Assembly (NCBI RefSeq): GCF_002902965.1
Contig: NZ_CP026106.1
Span: 2,294,001 to 2,358,000 of the forward strand
Reading direction: 5' to 3'
DNA: 64,000 nt
Source: Paraburkholderia hospita
Lineage (GTDB): Bacteria; Pseudomonadota; Gammaproteobacteria; Burkholderiales; Burkholderiaceae
Made by a program: the position numbers and the translations under genes. Numbering within the stretch: the stretch's first letter is position 1; every line of letters begins with the position of its first letter. The notes beneath the pieces are model-generated. The model saw nothing but the letters and a program-made list of their open reading frames with translations, ran no database searches and was not told the DNA's origin. Of this stretch, positions 27,021 through 36,021 are shown piece after piece.

Positions 27021-27515
27021 GTGCTCAACCATCGACTCCGCGCCGCGCCCCGCTCGCTGCGCCCGCTCAAACGCGCACTGGGCGCGCTCGCACTTTCGCT
27101 TGCCTCGTTGACGTGCGACACGGCCCACGCCGACGATTGCTTCGAGCAGGCTGCTGTCTATCAGGGCGTCAATCCGCTGATCCTGCGCGCCGTCGCGTGG
27201 CATGAATCGAAAGGCGATCCCGCTGCAGTCAACCGCAACGCGAATGGTTCGATCGACGTCGGCCAGTTGCAGATCAACTCCGTGCATTTCAGCGATCTGA
27301 AGCGCCTCGGCATTCCGCATCGCGCGCTCACCGATGCTTGCGTGAACATCTATGTCGCCGCGTGGCTCATGAAGCAGAAGATGGTGAAGTACGGCAACAC
27401 GTGGCGCGCGATCGGCGCATATCACTCTGAGTCGCCGAAAGAGCGCGACGCTTACGCGCGCAGCATCCAGAAGATTCTCGTCGCCTGGGGTGAACTGCTG
27501 CCTGCGTCGCACTGA
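27021..27515 (+). CDS. IagB-like specialised lytic transglycosylase
   Basis: A 164-residue protein starting at GTG 27021. An export signal (about 15-37, TAHA) precedes a compact SLT domain: WHESKGDP with catalytic Glu62, GSIDVGQLQINSVHF and IGAYHSESPKERDAYARSIQ. Small single-domain enzymes of this type (IagB, PilT-associated BfpH, VirB1-like) open peptidoglycan gaps for secretion systems or pili. No secretion-system structural genes are in the window, so the machine it serves is unknown. Third gene of the operon. Confidence 0.88.
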   Translation: MLNHRLRAAPRSLRPLKRALGALALSLASLTCDTAHADDCFEQAAVYQGVNPLILRAVAWHESKGDPAAVNRNANGSIDVGQLQINSVHFSDLKRLGIPHRALTDACVNIYVAAWLMKQKMVKYGNTWRAIGAYHSESPKERDAYARSIQKILVAWGELLPASH

Positions 27516-27543
27516 GGACGACGGCGCGCGCTTATTGGCGCGC

Positions 27544-27948
27544 TCACTTGCGGGATTTGGTAAGCCGGTGCCCGAGGCCGAGATTGGTGGCGATCTGCCA
27601 TGTGTAGACACGCGAGTAGCTGACACCGAACTGGGCGCGTATCAGCTCGCGCAGACGGTTGCTGGTCCATGCATCGGACGGAAAGCCGTGTATACCCGCG
27701 GGCCCGCTCAGCGCAGCCGCGATCCACTGCATCGCGGCCTCGTCGAGCACCGACGAACGGCCACCCACACTCATCTGCCGCAACGACTCCAGCCCGCCCT
27801 CGTTCACGAGCGCGCGATATTTGCGCACGGTGTTCTCGGAGATATGCAGCTGCGCGGCGATGTCGCTAACGGACGCGCCTTCCATCAGCATCTTGCCCGC
27901 CGCGAGCCTGCGCATGACAGTCGGCAATGCTTCGTTTCGTGAAGGCAT
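27544..27948 (-). CDS. orphan helix-turn-helix protein related to IS630-type transposase N-termini
   Basis: From ATG 27948 the product has 134 residues. An N-terminal homeodomain-like helix-turn-helix (ASVSDIAAQLHISENTVRKY) is followed by a winged helix-turn-helix of the type found before the catalytic domain of IS630-family transposases (WTSNRLRELIRAQFGVSYSR, then VYTWQIATNLGL). No DDE catalytic domain, terminal inverted repeats or remnants are present downstream. It therefore looks like a stand-alone, possibly domesticated regulator. ATG at 28020 is an alternative start; neither has a good SD. Confidence 0.7.
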   Translation of the reverse strand: MPSRNEALPTVMRRLAAGKMLMEGASVSDIAAQLHISENTVRKYRALVNEGGLESLRQMSVGGRSSVLDEAAMQWIAAALSGPAGIHGFPSDAWTSNRLRELIRAQFGVSYSRVYTWQIATNLGLGHRLTKSRK

Positions 27949-28572
27949 GAGCGGTCTCGCTGACGGTCGGACGACGAAAGCCCAAGGTGCCGCATAACGG
28001 GCCTGCGTGGCAGATGACATGACATAAAAAACCAATATATGTTCCAAGCCCTGTTGTGTCGGCTATCCGTAAAATTTCATGAATATCGAAAAATCATTTG
28101 CGGATTTTATTGCGTTTCATTTAACGGCAATAAACAGTCAAACCATTTCGATCAACAGTACAAAGTCCTCGTATTTTTTTCAAGAGCATTACATTGCGCC
28201 TTGAACTTACCGAAATCGTTTGCTAGCATGCTGTAACCGTTACTCGCATCGAGTGCACTCCAGCCTGACAATCCGCACTTTGGTCCGTGCGCCTGCTACG
28301 TTTTCAAGGGAACGTTGTATGGCAAGATCTGGCTACAAAATCGAACACCTCGATTGCATCGCCAATAGTATTTACTCATGCTTTGTTTGCCGCTCTAAAA
28401 AGCGGCGTGTATGTGCATGCTCAAAAAAATGCTTTTGCATAATTGAGTTAAATCAATATTCCAGCGACGCGAAACAATTTCATCTATAAACGGCATAGCC
28501 GATTAATCGCAATAGCCTGTCGCGCAGCATGCGTATTGCTCGCGCGACGGCGCATCACGCGAGGAGGTCAAG
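27949..28572. other. AT-rich island
   Basis: The stretch from about 28030 to 28510 is clearly richer in A and T than the rest of the window, with runs such as GTATTTTTTTC near 28170. It includes a small hairpin (GCCGCT/AGCGGC near 28390). It lies between the orphan HTH gene and the gene at 28573. Except for a possible short Cys-rich frame (28319-28489) it holds no gene. Such islands are typical targets of H-NS-like silencing or relics of transfer. Confidence 0.6.
28319..28489 (+). CDS. possible 56-residue Cys-rich microprotein
   Basis: ATG 28319 is preceded at a good distance by AAGGGA. The product has seven cysteines in 56 residues, with C-F-V-C and C-A-C / C-F-C clusters separated by basic residues, which resembles a small metal-binding knuckle. 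Against it: the frame lies in AT-rich DNA with codon use unlike neighbours, and no family is recognised. Chance is a real possibility. Confidence 0.22.
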   Translation: MARSGYKIEHLDCIANSIYSCFVCRSKKRRVCACSKKCFCIIELNQYSSDAKQFHL

Positions 28573-28965
28573 ATGGAAGCCGAACGGGTCGAGCGCATCG
28601 TGCTGGCATTGCGACGCGCCGCGGAACATGAGCGTCTCCTCAGTTATCAGCGCTTTCACGCCATGTTCGGCGCGGGCGATCCGCTCACCGTCCGCTACGA
28701 CGCACTCGAGCGCGCCATCGCGTCGCTCGGCGAGGTGTCGGCCATCGACTATGGCGTGCTGCTCGCGCTGAGCAACGGCTTGCCCGGCCCCGACTTTTTC
28801 CGCCGCTACCAGAAGCATCGCTATGCCGATTACGTCGCGGTAATGGGACCGCCCATTCATCGCCAGTCGGTCAAGCGCAAGCGCCTGCTGGTCGAGGCGG
28901 AACGACGCCGCGTCTATGAAGATGCAAGAAGAAAAGCGGCCAACCACGTCGCTGAACCCGCCTGA
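28573..28965 (+). CDS. hypothetical protein, helical and basic at the C-terminus
   Basis: A 130-residue soluble protein with a perfect GAGGAGG SD. It is predicted largely helical, with LSYQRFHAMFGAGDPLTVRY, GVLLALSNGLPGPDFFRRYQ and a basic, charged helix at the C-terminus (RQSVKRKRLLVEAERRRVYE). No family is recognised. The GC content returns to the genomic level here, in contrast to the AT-rich DNA just upstream that must contain its promoter. Confidence 0.6.
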   Translation: MEAERVERIVLALRRAAEHERLLSYQRFHAMFGAGDPLTVRYDALERAIASLGEVSAIDYGVLLALSNGLPGPDFFRRYQKHRYADYVAVMGPPIHRQSVKRKRLLVEAERRRVYEDARRKAANHVAEPA

Positions 28966-29057
28966 ACCTGCCTGACCCCAGACGCCGGTTTCGAGCCCAG
29001 CTTCGTCGCGACCAATCGGCCCACGGACCGCAGGCCCATTCTACCGAGGAGTCTCCT

Positions 29058-29666
29058 ATGCAACTTGCAGCTCGCCGTCCGGTTCGCATCCTGGCCATCG
29101 CAGCCGCATGTGCTGCGCTCGCCGCGCCCGCCATCGATGCTCGCGCGCAGGACAATCCGGCGTCCTCGCCCACCCCGAATGCCATCGGTACGGCCGCCGT
29201 CGCTGACGTCACGGCGCACATCGTCAAGATCGACGCCGACAACAACGAAGTGACGATACGCGGGCCGCGCGGCGAGACGACGATCGTCGACGTCGATCCC
29301 GATGTCGGCGACGTGAAGAAGCTGAAAGTCGGCGACGAGGTGCATATCTCGTACAAGGGCGCGCTGCTGCTAATGGCGGACAAGGTCGACGCGAAGGGCG
29401 TGCGTTCGCGCGTCGAATCGCAAACGACCACACCCGTGCAAGGCGGCGCGTCGACGCAGACGCGCCACGTCGAGGTGGTCGCGACCGTGCAGAAGATCGA
29501 CCGCAAGAAGCGCGAGGTAACGCTGCGCGGCCCTCAGCACACCGTGGTCCTGCAAGTCTCGCAGGACGTGCCACTTAAGAAAATCAAGGTTGGCGACAGC
29601 ATCCGTGCGACCTACGTGTCCGCGACGGCCGTGCAGATTACCCGCAACGGTACGCCGATCAAGTAA
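29058..29666 (+). CDS. periplasmic protein with two small beta domains
   Basis: A 202-residue protein with GAGG SD and a signal peptide ending ARAQ (about residue 31). The mature part is two similar modules: ADVTAHIVKIDADNNEVTIR followed by LKVGDEVHISY, and VVATVQKIDRKKREVTLRGP followed by IKVGDSIRATYV. The repeat of a V-x-KID-x(5)-EVT-RGP pattern indicates internal duplication, probably small OB- or SH3-like barrels. No enzymatic motif. Likely an envelope accessory protein; function unknown. Confidence 0.7.
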   Translation: MQLAARRPVRILAIAAACAALAAPAIDARAQDNPASSPTPNAIGTAAVADVTAHIVKIDADNNEVTIRGPRGETTIVDVDPDVGDVKKLKVGDEVHISYKGALLLMADKVDAKGVRSRVESQTTTPVQGGASTQTRHVEVVATVQKIDRKKREVTLRGPQHTVVLQVSQDVPLKKIKVGDSIRATYVSATAVQITRNGTPIK

Positions 29667-29680
29667 GCGCGCGTTTGCAC

Positions 29681-29713
29681 GACTCCGTCTCGCCATGCTG
29701 GCGAGACGGAGTC
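29681..29713. terminator. 14-bp perfect hairpin
   Basis: GACTCCGTCTCGCC pairs exactly with GGCGAGACGGAGTC around a 5-nt loop, 15 bases after the preceding stop. There is no T tract. It probably acts as a terminator or 3'-end stabiliser of the gene ending at 29666. Confidence 0.6.
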
Positions 29714-29747
29714 GTAGATCATCTCGCAGTCCCGCACAATCAACCCG

Positions 29748-29975
29748 ATGCCTATTGAACCCTGGAATTCCCCGAAGCGCCGCGCGCGCCGCAAAATGAT
29801 CTGGAGCAAGGCGCACGTCGTGCTGGCTGCGATCGGCACCTTGTCGGCCGTCGCCGGTATTGCCGTCGCGATCAACGGCGGGCTCGAATTCAACCGCACG
29901 AAAGTCTTCGTCGGCGTCGGTATCATCGTCGTGTCGACGATCCTCTACGTGTCGATGCTGTTCGTCGACGACTAG
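29748..29975 (+). CDS. small two-helix membrane protein
   Basis: A 75-residue product: a basic N-terminus (PKRRARRKMIWSK), then helices at about 24-42 and 54-72 (VGVGIIVVSTILYVSMLFVDD). No family recognised and no strong SD. The positive-inside rule places both ends in the cytoplasm. It converges on the diguanylate cyclase gene with an 11-base gap. Confidence 0.55.
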   Translation: MPIEPWNSPKRRARRKMIWSKAHVVLAAIGTLSAVAGIAVAINGGLEFNRTKVFVGVGIIVVSTILYVSMLFVDD

Positions 29976-29986
29976 CGCAGCCGCGC

Positions 29987-31114
29987 TTACACGACGAGCG
30001 TCGCCACGCGATTGCGTCCGCCGCTCTTCGCCTTGTACATCGCGCGGTCGGCTTCGTCGACGAGCGTACGTCCGAGGCCGTCGAGATCGGCGCCTTGCTG
30101 CATCGCATGCGCGGATACGCCGATCGACACCGTCAATGGAATGCGCGCGCCGTCGTCCGCGCCATCGTTATCACGCAGGTCGAGTTGCGCGACGGCTGCG
30201 CGCATGCGCTCGGCCACAACCAGCGAATCCTTCAGGTCGCCTTGCAGCAGCACGGCAAACTCTTCGCCGCCGTAGCGCGCGATCGTATCGCCGAGGCGCG
30301 TCTGCTTGCGCAGGCAGGCGCCGACCATGGCCAGCGCGCGGTCGCCGACGGCGTGACCGTGCGCGTCGTTGATCGGCTTGAAGCCGTCGATATCGATGAA
30401 CAGGCAGCCCAGCGGCAGCCGGTAGCGCGATGCGCGCGTCGTTTCTTCGCGCAGGCGTTCGTCGAAATAGCGGCGGTTGGGCAGACCCGTGAGCGCGTCG
30501 GTTGCGCCAAGGCGTTCGAGCTGCTCGCGATGCGCGACGTTATCGAGGCTCGCCGCGACGATCACGGCGAAACGCTCCAGCATGTCGGTCGCCATGCCGG
30601 GCGCAAAGCGGCTTTCGTTGTCGCTCGCGAGGCATAGATAGCCGCTCGGCTGTCCGTTCGTCGCGAGCGGCAACAGCGCGATGCTGGCAGGCCGCGGGTC
30701 GCTGCCGAAGCACGCATTGATCGCCGCGTCGTCCATCGCAGCGGGCGTGCCGAGCCACGGACGGCCCTGAGAACAGAGCCGCGCGGCGGCATCGCCCATC
30801 TCGCGCGAGGTCTTCAGCGACGACGCGGCGGCCATCCCATTGTTCTCGTTGCTTCGCCGGTTCGCGTTGCTCGCGTGCCGCAACGCCAGTTCGTGCAGCA
30901 GCGGCAGCGTGTCGTTGAGCCACAGCGTCACGCGCTCCAGTCCGAATTCGCGTGGCAGATAGTCGAGCAGCACACGACAAAGCGACGGGAAATCCTGCGC
31001 GCGGATCAACTGAAGCTCGACATCCTGGAAGCGGCGCAACGTGCGTTCGTTGCGCTGCACCGTATCGACGAGTGCGCGAAGGCGAATGGACTGGGGCGTG
31101 TGTGTTGTGCTCAT
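29987..31114 (-). CDS. diguanylate cyclase with DUF484/GAF-like sensor domain
   Basis: From ATG 31114 the product has 375 residues. Residues 15-195 resemble the DUF484/GAF-like fold (RVLLDYLPREFGLERVTLWL). The GGDEF domain starts at about 200 (TDALTGLPNRRYFDERL) with active-site GGEEF at 282-286 and an allosteric I-site R273-L-G-D276. It should make c-di-GMP and be product-inhibited. No membrane segment is seen, so it senses a cytoplasmic cue. The frame's 29-codon upstream extension is rejected. Confidence 0.92.
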   Translation of the reverse strand: MSTTHTPQSIRLRALVDTVQRNERTLRRFQDVELQLIRAQDFPSLCRVLLDYLPREFGLERVTLWLNDTLPLLHELALRHASNANRRSNENNGMAAASSLKTSREMGDAAARLCSQGRPWLGTPAAMDDAAINACFGSDPRPASIALLPLATNGQPSGYLCLASDNESRFAPGMATDMLERFAVIVAASLDNVAHREQLERLGATDALTGLPNRRYFDERLREETTRASRYRLPLGCLFIDIDGFKPINDAHGHAVGDRALAMVGACLRKQTRLGDTIARYGGEEFAVLLQGDLKDSLVVAERMRAAVAQLDLRDNDGADDGARIPLTVSIGVSAHAMQQGADLDGLGRTLVDEADRAMYKAKSGGRNRVATLVV

Positions 31115-31235
31115 CTGGGCCGTGGCATTGGGGCCCGATACAGAGGCCCAACGTCTGGTTATCGGCCTCGAAGCGCATTTGCTTGAGGCCGATGCATGCA
31201 ACCAGCCTGTTCAGATGTGTTTGCAACGAATGCGC

Positions 31236-31436
31236 TTACGAGCGCCGGCCGAGCGCTTCGTCGATTTTGCGGTCAGTGTTGTACTGGCTGAGCGCATACA
31301 CGGACCAGATCGCCGCCGGCAGCCAGCCGATGATCGTGAGTTGCAGCACCAGGCAGATGATCCCGGCGAACGGCCGGCCAATCGTGAAGAACTGGAACCA
31401 CGGCAAAAGCAGAGCAAGCAACAGACGCATTGACAT
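31236..31436 (-). CDS. YqaE/Pmp3 family membrane protein
   Basis: A 66-residue proteolipid with two hydrophobic helices and the Pmp3 signature GRPFAGIICLVLQLTIIGWL followed by PAAIWSVYALSQYN. Pmp3/YqaE proteins affect membrane potential and salt or cold tolerance. The last residues are polar. The start at 31436 has GGAAATGTC nearby (weak SD). Upstream, the YbjQ-like gene is on the same strand 24 bases away, so the two are probably cotranscribed. Confidence 0.85.
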   Translation of the reverse strand: MSMRLLLALLLPWFQFFTIGRPFAGIICLVLQLTIIGWLPAAIWSVYALSQYNTDRKIDEALGRRS

Positions 31437-31460
31437 TTCCTTCTGGTTGAAAAACTTCGG

Positions 31461-31796
31461 TTACACGTTGCGGCGCACGTGTACGGCTGTTCCATAGCAC
31501 AGCACTTCCGTCACGCCCGCGCCGATCTCCGTCGCATCGTAACGCATGCCGATTACGGCATTCGCGCCGAGCGTCACCGCTTCGGCCAGCATGCGCTCGT
31601 AGGCGTCCTGCCGCGCGCGTTCGCACAGCGACGTGTACAACGAGATATTGCCGCCAAAGATGGTCTGCAACCCCGCGCCGATCGCGCCCACCACCGAGCG
31701 CGAACGCACGATGATGCCGCGTGCGATGCCCAGCGACGTATCGACGGTATAGCCGGGCAAATCGAAGGCCGTGGAGACCATGTTTCGTTCGATCAT
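31461..31796 (-). CDS. YbjQ/DUF74 family (heavy-metal-binding domain) protein
   Basis: A 111-residue protein matching the YbjQ family: GIVVRSRS-type block ([20 protein letters not shown]), [20 protein letters not shown] and [20 protein letters not shown], ending YGTAVHVRR. The family forms pentamers with a beta-rich fold; despite the name, metal binding is not well established. The SD GGGAAGGGA precedes the ATG. Upstream neighbour is the TauE-like transporter gene (31 bases away), so 32550-31236 may be one transcript. Confidence 0.88.
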   Translation of the reverse strand: MIERNMVSTAFDLPGYTVDTSLGIARGIIVRSRSVVGAIGAGLQTIFGGNISLYTSLCERARQDAYERMLAEAVTLGANAVIGMRYDATEIGAGVTEVLCYGTAVHVRRNV

Positions 31797-31827
31797 GTCG
31801 TTCCCTTCCCTGTTGTAGCTGTTTCGA

Positions 31828-32550
31828 TCAGCGTCCCGCCGCCCACAGCAGCGACAGACCGGACGACAGCATCAGCCCGTCGACGACCAGCCTGAACGTG
31901 CCGGGACTCATGCGCACGACGATGCGCCGCGCGAAGAACGCCCCCGCCATCAGCGCGGAACCCGTGATCAGGCCATCCAGCACGACGTGCAGCGGCAGCG
32001 CGCCAAAGTGGTTGAAGGTCGCAACCTTCGCGGCATAGACGGCGAGCGAGCCGGCCGCTTCCGTCGCGAGAAACGCGCCTTTCACGAGGCCATAGCCCAT
32101 GAACACAGGCACCGTGATCGGCCCCGTCGAGACCACGATGCCCGTCAGAAAGCCGACGGGCGCACCGATCGCCGCCAGGTGCCACGGCGAGAAGCGCACC
32201 GAACGACGCGCAAGCCAGCGGCGCACCGGCACCATCGCGACGAAGAAGAGGCCGAGCGCGATCTCAACGGCATGCGGCGGCAGCGCGAGCAGCGTGCGCA
32301 CGCCGAGCGCCGCGCCCGGCACGGCGGTCGAACAATACGCGCCGCAGGCGCGCCAGTCGATCTCGCGCCACCACGCGAGCACCTTGCCGAAATTGCCCAT
32401 GATCGCCGCGATCGCCATGATGGGCACCGCCTGTTGCGGACCAAACAGCATCACGAGCACGGGCATCAGCATCATCGACGAGCCCGTGCCGATCACGCCG
32501 CTCAGCGTGCCCGCCGCGAGGCCGACGGCGAGAACCAACAGATAACCCAT
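31828..32550 (-). CDS. TauE/SafE family sulfite/sulfonate exporter-like permease
   Basis: From ATG 32550 (SD GGGG) the product has 240 residues and about seven or eight helices, with the family motif [19 protein letters not shown] and its repeat [19 protein letters not shown]. TauE/SafE proteins export sulfite, sulfoacetate or related organic anions. The substrate cannot be told here, as no sulfonate genes are adjacent. The frame remains open far upstream through the oppositely oriented gene at 32782, which is an artefact. Confidence 0.85.
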   Translation of the reverse strand: MGYLLVLAVGLAAGTLSGVIGTGSSMMLMPVLVMLFGPQQAVPIMAIAAIMGNFGKVLAWWREIDWRACGAYCSTAVPGAALGVRTLLALPPHAVEIALGLFFVAMVPVRRWLARRSVRFSPWHLAAIGAPVGFLTGIVVSTGPITVPVFMGYGLVKGAFLATEAAGSLAVYAAKVATFNHFGALPLHVVLDGLITGSALMAGAFFARRIVVRMSPGTFRLVVDGLMLSSGLSLLWAAGR

Positions 32551-32781
32551 GGGCATCCCCGAAAAACGTGTTGGCGCCATGCTACTGGAAAATGGCGGCA
32601 CATCAGCCAAACCTATGACGAATCCCGCTCGCCAGATTTTTATTTTGGCCGCGTTGCTGCATCCAATTGCTGCTACAACTCGTATTGCATACGAGCGCAG
32701 CTCGCGCTTTTTTTGTCTGCGGAATGCGCGTGTAGCGATGCGCGTATCGACGTGTGCGGCATAGACCCGAAGGGAAGCGCG

Positions 32782-33663
32782 ATGTTGAGTGAATCCAACA
32801 GAATGTTCGTTGCGGGCGGCCTGCTGATCGGCGCGCTGGCGCTTGCGACGCTCGGGCTTCGGTTCGGCAACCGCGAGTCGGCTGCGAAGGATACGGACGG
32901 CCGCGTCGATAGCGCCGTGTCGTCCGCCGCGCGCCCCGTAACGCCCGACGCGCCTGTCGACGATTCGCGCAACGCGGGCATCGCGCGCGTGTTGCAGGCG
33001 GTACACGACAGCCTGCAACGCGGCGACCTCGCGTCCGCGCACGTGCTGCTCAACGCGGTACTGACGATGCGCAGTGACGAGCCGCAAGCGCTGCTGCTGC
33101 AAAAGGAACTGGCCGTGCGCGAAGCGCAGGCGCGCGAAATGCGGTCGGCAACGTTGAATGAGCAAAGCGCTGCGCAGCCGCTTGTGCGCGCTCATGCGTC
33201 CGCGAAGACGACGCATGCGCGGTCGGCAACGTCACGCCATGGGACGGACACTTCGGACCCTGACCAACCCGCAATCGAAGCAGCGCCGCTCGTCGATATC
33301 CGCTCCGACAGCGTGAAGGACAATGCAACCGCAAGCGATCACGCGGCCAACACGGCTCCGCTTCAACCTGAGGCGCAGCCGGAACCGGTGATCGCATCCG
33401 CGGTGCAAACTGCCGCGACAGTCGCCGAACCCGTCGAGCAGCCGCCGGCACCTGCTCTGCCATCGATGGCGCAAACGCACGAGCCCACTGCTCCGCCCCC
33501 CGCCGCCGCACCCAGCGACGCACCAAAGACACGCGCCCAGGTGCGTGACGAACTCAGTCGCGCGCGCAAGAACGGAACGATGTCGCGCTTCGGCAATCCC
33601 GATCCCTATGGTCCAGGCGGTTCGCCGAGAGACAACACGCAGCCTTCGATCCGGACCTGGTAG
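32782..33663 (+). CDS. membrane-anchored protein with low-complexity linker and DUF4148-like tail
   Basis: A 293-residue protein starting at ATG 32782 (SD GAAGGGA). One helix (about 8-26) anchors it; residues 60-125 form a helical, TPR-like segment (IARVLQAVHDSLQRGDLASA, then HVLLNAVLTM), followed by a long Ala/Pro/Glu linker. The tail KTRAQVRDELSRARKNGTMS resembles the DUF4148 motif common in Burkholderia secreted proteins. It probably extends into the periplasm. No function is known. Confidence 0.7.
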   Translation: MLSESNRMFVAGGLLIGALALATLGLRFGNRESAAKDTDGRVDSAVSSAARPVTPDAPVDDSRNAGIARVLQAVHDSLQRGDLASAHVLLNAVLTMRSDEPQALLLQKELAVREAQAREMRSATLNEQSAAQPLVRAHASAKTTHARSATSRHGTDTSDPDQPAIEAAPLVDIRSDSVKDNATASDHAANTAPLQPEAQPEPVIASAVQTAATVAEPVEQPPAPALPSMAQTHEPTAPPPAAAPSDAPKTRAQVRDELSRARKNGTMSRFGNPDPYGPGGSPRDNTQPSIRTW

Positions 33664-33921
33664 CCTTCCGCAGTCCGGTCTGCATTGCGAACCATAAACA
33701 TAGGCTAACTGGCTCGCGTGCGCGCTTTTTCTCCCGCTGATACTTCACACAATCTTTAGTGGTTAACCCGGAACAACTCCTTCAGAATCTATTTCACAAT
33801 AGACATAAACCTCGCGCCAGATCGCCTGCCAGAGCCAACTGGCGAATCCGTCAAGCTCGCTATACAATGGTCCGCTATGCGAACCATCACCCCGAAGCCG
33901 ATTGACACGGAGTTGAGCGAC

Positions 33922-34788
33922 ATGACAGCATTCGCCCCAGACACCAAAGCGGGAGACAAGCGCGACATGCGTCCCAACCAGCCGCCCGAGCACCGCGACA
34001 TCGCGCGTTTCGACGACGAACCGTACGAAACCGATCGCCAGTTCGTCACAGCGCTGGCGCGCGGCCTCGAACTGCTGCGCTGTTTCGGCCTGAAGGAACG
34101 GCATCTCGGCCTGACCGAACTGGCGCGCAGAACGGGCCTGCCGAAAGGCACCGTCGCGCGGCTCGCCGGCACGCTCGCGAAGCTCGGCTATTTGCGCTAC
34201 GACGAACCGCTTGGCAAGTACAGCCTCGGCACGGGCGTGCTGTCGCTCGGCTACGCGATGTTGTCGAACCTCGACATTCGCGACCTCGCGCGGCCGCTGA
34301 TGCAGGAGCTCGCCGAATACGCGGGATGCTCGGTGGCGATCGGCGTGCGCGACCGGCTGTCCATGATGTACGTCGAGTGGGTGCGTAGCAGCGCGCCGAT
34401 CACCGTGATGCGCAGCATCGGCACGCGTCTGCCGATTGCAACGACATCTATGGGCCGCGCGTATCTCGCCGCCGCCACCGATGCCGAACGCAACGCGGTG
34501 CTCGACCAGGTGCGCGCGCAGGACGAACCTGCCTGGCCGCGCATTGAAAGCGGCATGGGCGAAGCAATAAAGGATTACGCCACACGCGGCTTCTGCCTGT
34601 CGTATGGCGACTGGGATGCGGACATCGCGAGCGTCGGCGTGCCGTTCATGGCGCCCGATGGCACGCAGATGGCCTTCAATTGCGGCGGGCCCGCCTTCGT
34701 GCTGAGCCGCGACAAGCTGGAGAACGACATCGGCCCGCGCCTCGTGGCCCTTGTCAAACGTGTGGAGGCCGCCATCGGGCGGCGATGA
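33922..34788 (+). CDS. IclR-family transcriptional regulator
   Basis: From ATG 33922 (GGAG SD at 8-base spacing) the product has 288 residues; ATG 33877 is open but lacks an SD. The IclR winged HTH covers about 40-105 (VTALARGLELLRCFG, then GLTELARRTGLPKGTVARLA). The effector domain includes SMGRAYLAAATDAERNAVLD and GVPFMAPDGTQMAFN. IclR proteins usually repress or activate catabolic genes; the acyl-CoA dehydrogenase gene begins 78 bases downstream, making it the obvious candidate target. Confidence 0.92.
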   Translation: MTAFAPDTKAGDKRDMRPNQPPEHRDIARFDDEPYETDRQFVTALARGLELLRCFGLKERHLGLTELARRTGLPKGTVARLAGTLAKLGYLRYDEPLGKYSLGTGVLSLGYAMLSNLDIRDLARPLMQELAEYAGCSVAIGVRDRLSMMYVEWVRSSAPITVMRSIGTRLPIATTSMGRAYLAAATDAERNAVLDQVRAQDEPAWPRIESGMGEAIKDYATRGFCLSYGDWDADIASVGVPFMAPDGTQMAFNCGGPAFVLSRDKLENDIGPRLVALVKRVEAAIGRR

Positions 34789-34866
34789 AGAAGACCCGGC
34801 GCGGCGCACTTCACGCGTTCATTAGAGCGCGATAGGCAAACCGCGTCATAGCACACAGGTAAAACG

Positions 34867-36021
34867 ATGATCCGCGATCAGGAAACACTGTCCATTCTTC
34901 TCGACTCGCTGTCGCGCTTCGTGCGCGAGCGTCTCGTGCCCGCCGAAAACGAAGTCGCCGAAACGGATGAGATCCCCGCCGGCATCGTCGGCGAGATGCG
35001 TGAACTCGGTCTCTTTGGGCTGTCGATTCCCGAGGAATACGGCGGTCTCGGACTCACAATGGAAGAGGAAGTGCTCGCCGCGTTCGAGATCGCGAGGACC
35101 TCGCCTGCGTTCCGCTCGCTGATCGGCACGAACAACGGCATCGGCTCGCAGGGACTCATCATCGACGGCACCGATGAGCAGAAGCACTACTATCTGCCGA
35201 AGCTCGCGTCGGGTGAACTGATTGCGTCGTTCGCATTGACGGAGCCGGGCTCGGGTTCGGATGCCGCATCGCTGCGCACGACCGCTGTCCGCGACGGTGA
35301 CCACTACGTGATCAACGGTACCAAGCGCTTCATTACCAACGCGCCCGAAGCGGGCATCTATACCGTGATGGCGCGCACCAACACTGAAATCAAAGGCGCG
35401 AGCGGCATCTCGGCGTTCATCGTCGAGAAAGGCACGCCCGGATTGTCGCTCGGCAAGATCGACAAAAAGATGGGCCAGAAAGGCGCGCATACCTGCGACG
35501 TGATCTTCGAGGACTGCCGCGTGCCTGCGGCGAACATCATCGGCGGCAAGGAAGGCGTCGGCTTCAAGACGGCGATGAAAGTGCTCGACAAGGGGCGCCT
35601 GCATATCTCGGCGATCTGCGTCGGCGCCGCCGAACGCATGCTCGACGATGCGCTGCGTTATGCGATGGAGCGCAAGCAGTTCGGCCAGCCGATCGCCGAG
35701 TTCCAGCTCGTGCAGGCCATGCTCGCCGACAGCCGCGCGGAAATCTACGCCGCGCGCTCGATGGTGCTCGATGCCGCGCGCCGCCGCGATGATAAACAGG
35801 ACGTATCGACGGAAGCATCGTGCTGCAAGCTGTTCGCGTCGGAGATGTGCGGCCGCGTCGCGGATCGCGCGGTGCAGATTCATGGCGGCGCGGGTTATGT
35901 GTCCGAGTATGCCGTCGAGCGCTTCTATCGCGACGTGCGCCTGTTCCGCATCTACGAAGGCACGACGCAGATCCAGCAACTGGTGATCGCGCGCAACATG
36001 ATTCGCGACGCGAGCCACTAG
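34867..36021 (+). CDS. acyl-CoA dehydrogenase
   Basis: A 384-residue FAD-dependent enzyme that introduces the alpha-beta double bond into acyl-CoA. Family motifs are FALTEPGSGSDAASLRTTAV (FAD contact), YVINGTKRFITNAPEAG and the C-terminal RIYEGTTQIQQLVIARNMI, where Glu364 is the probable catalytic base. Chain-length specificity is not evident; short- or branched-chain acyl-CoA is typical for such lengths. It lacks adjacent electron-transfer flavoprotein genes. Likely controlled by the upstream IclR regulator. Confidence 0.94.
   Translation: MIRDQETLSILLDSLSRFVRERLVPAENEVAETDEIPAGIVGEMRELGLFGLSIPEEYGGLGLTMEEEVLAAFEIARTSPAFRSLIGTNNGIGSQGLIIDGTDEQKHYYLPKLASGELIASFALTEPGSGSDAASLRTTAVRDGDHYVINGTKRFITNAPEAGIYTVMARTNTEIKGASGISAFIVEKGTPGLSLGKIDKKMGQKGAHTCDVIFEDCRVPAANIIGGKEGVGFKTAMKVLDKGRLHISAICVGAAERMLDDALRYAMERKQFGQPIAEFQLVQAMLADSRAEIYAARSMVLDAARRRDDKQDVSTEASCCKLFASEMCGRVADRAVQIHGGAGYVSEYAVERFYRDVRLFRIYEGTTQIQQLVIARNMIRDASH

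Noticed and set aside
28039..28236. 65-codon frame in the AT-rich island
   Set aside because: No ribosome-binding sequence and no conserved pattern.
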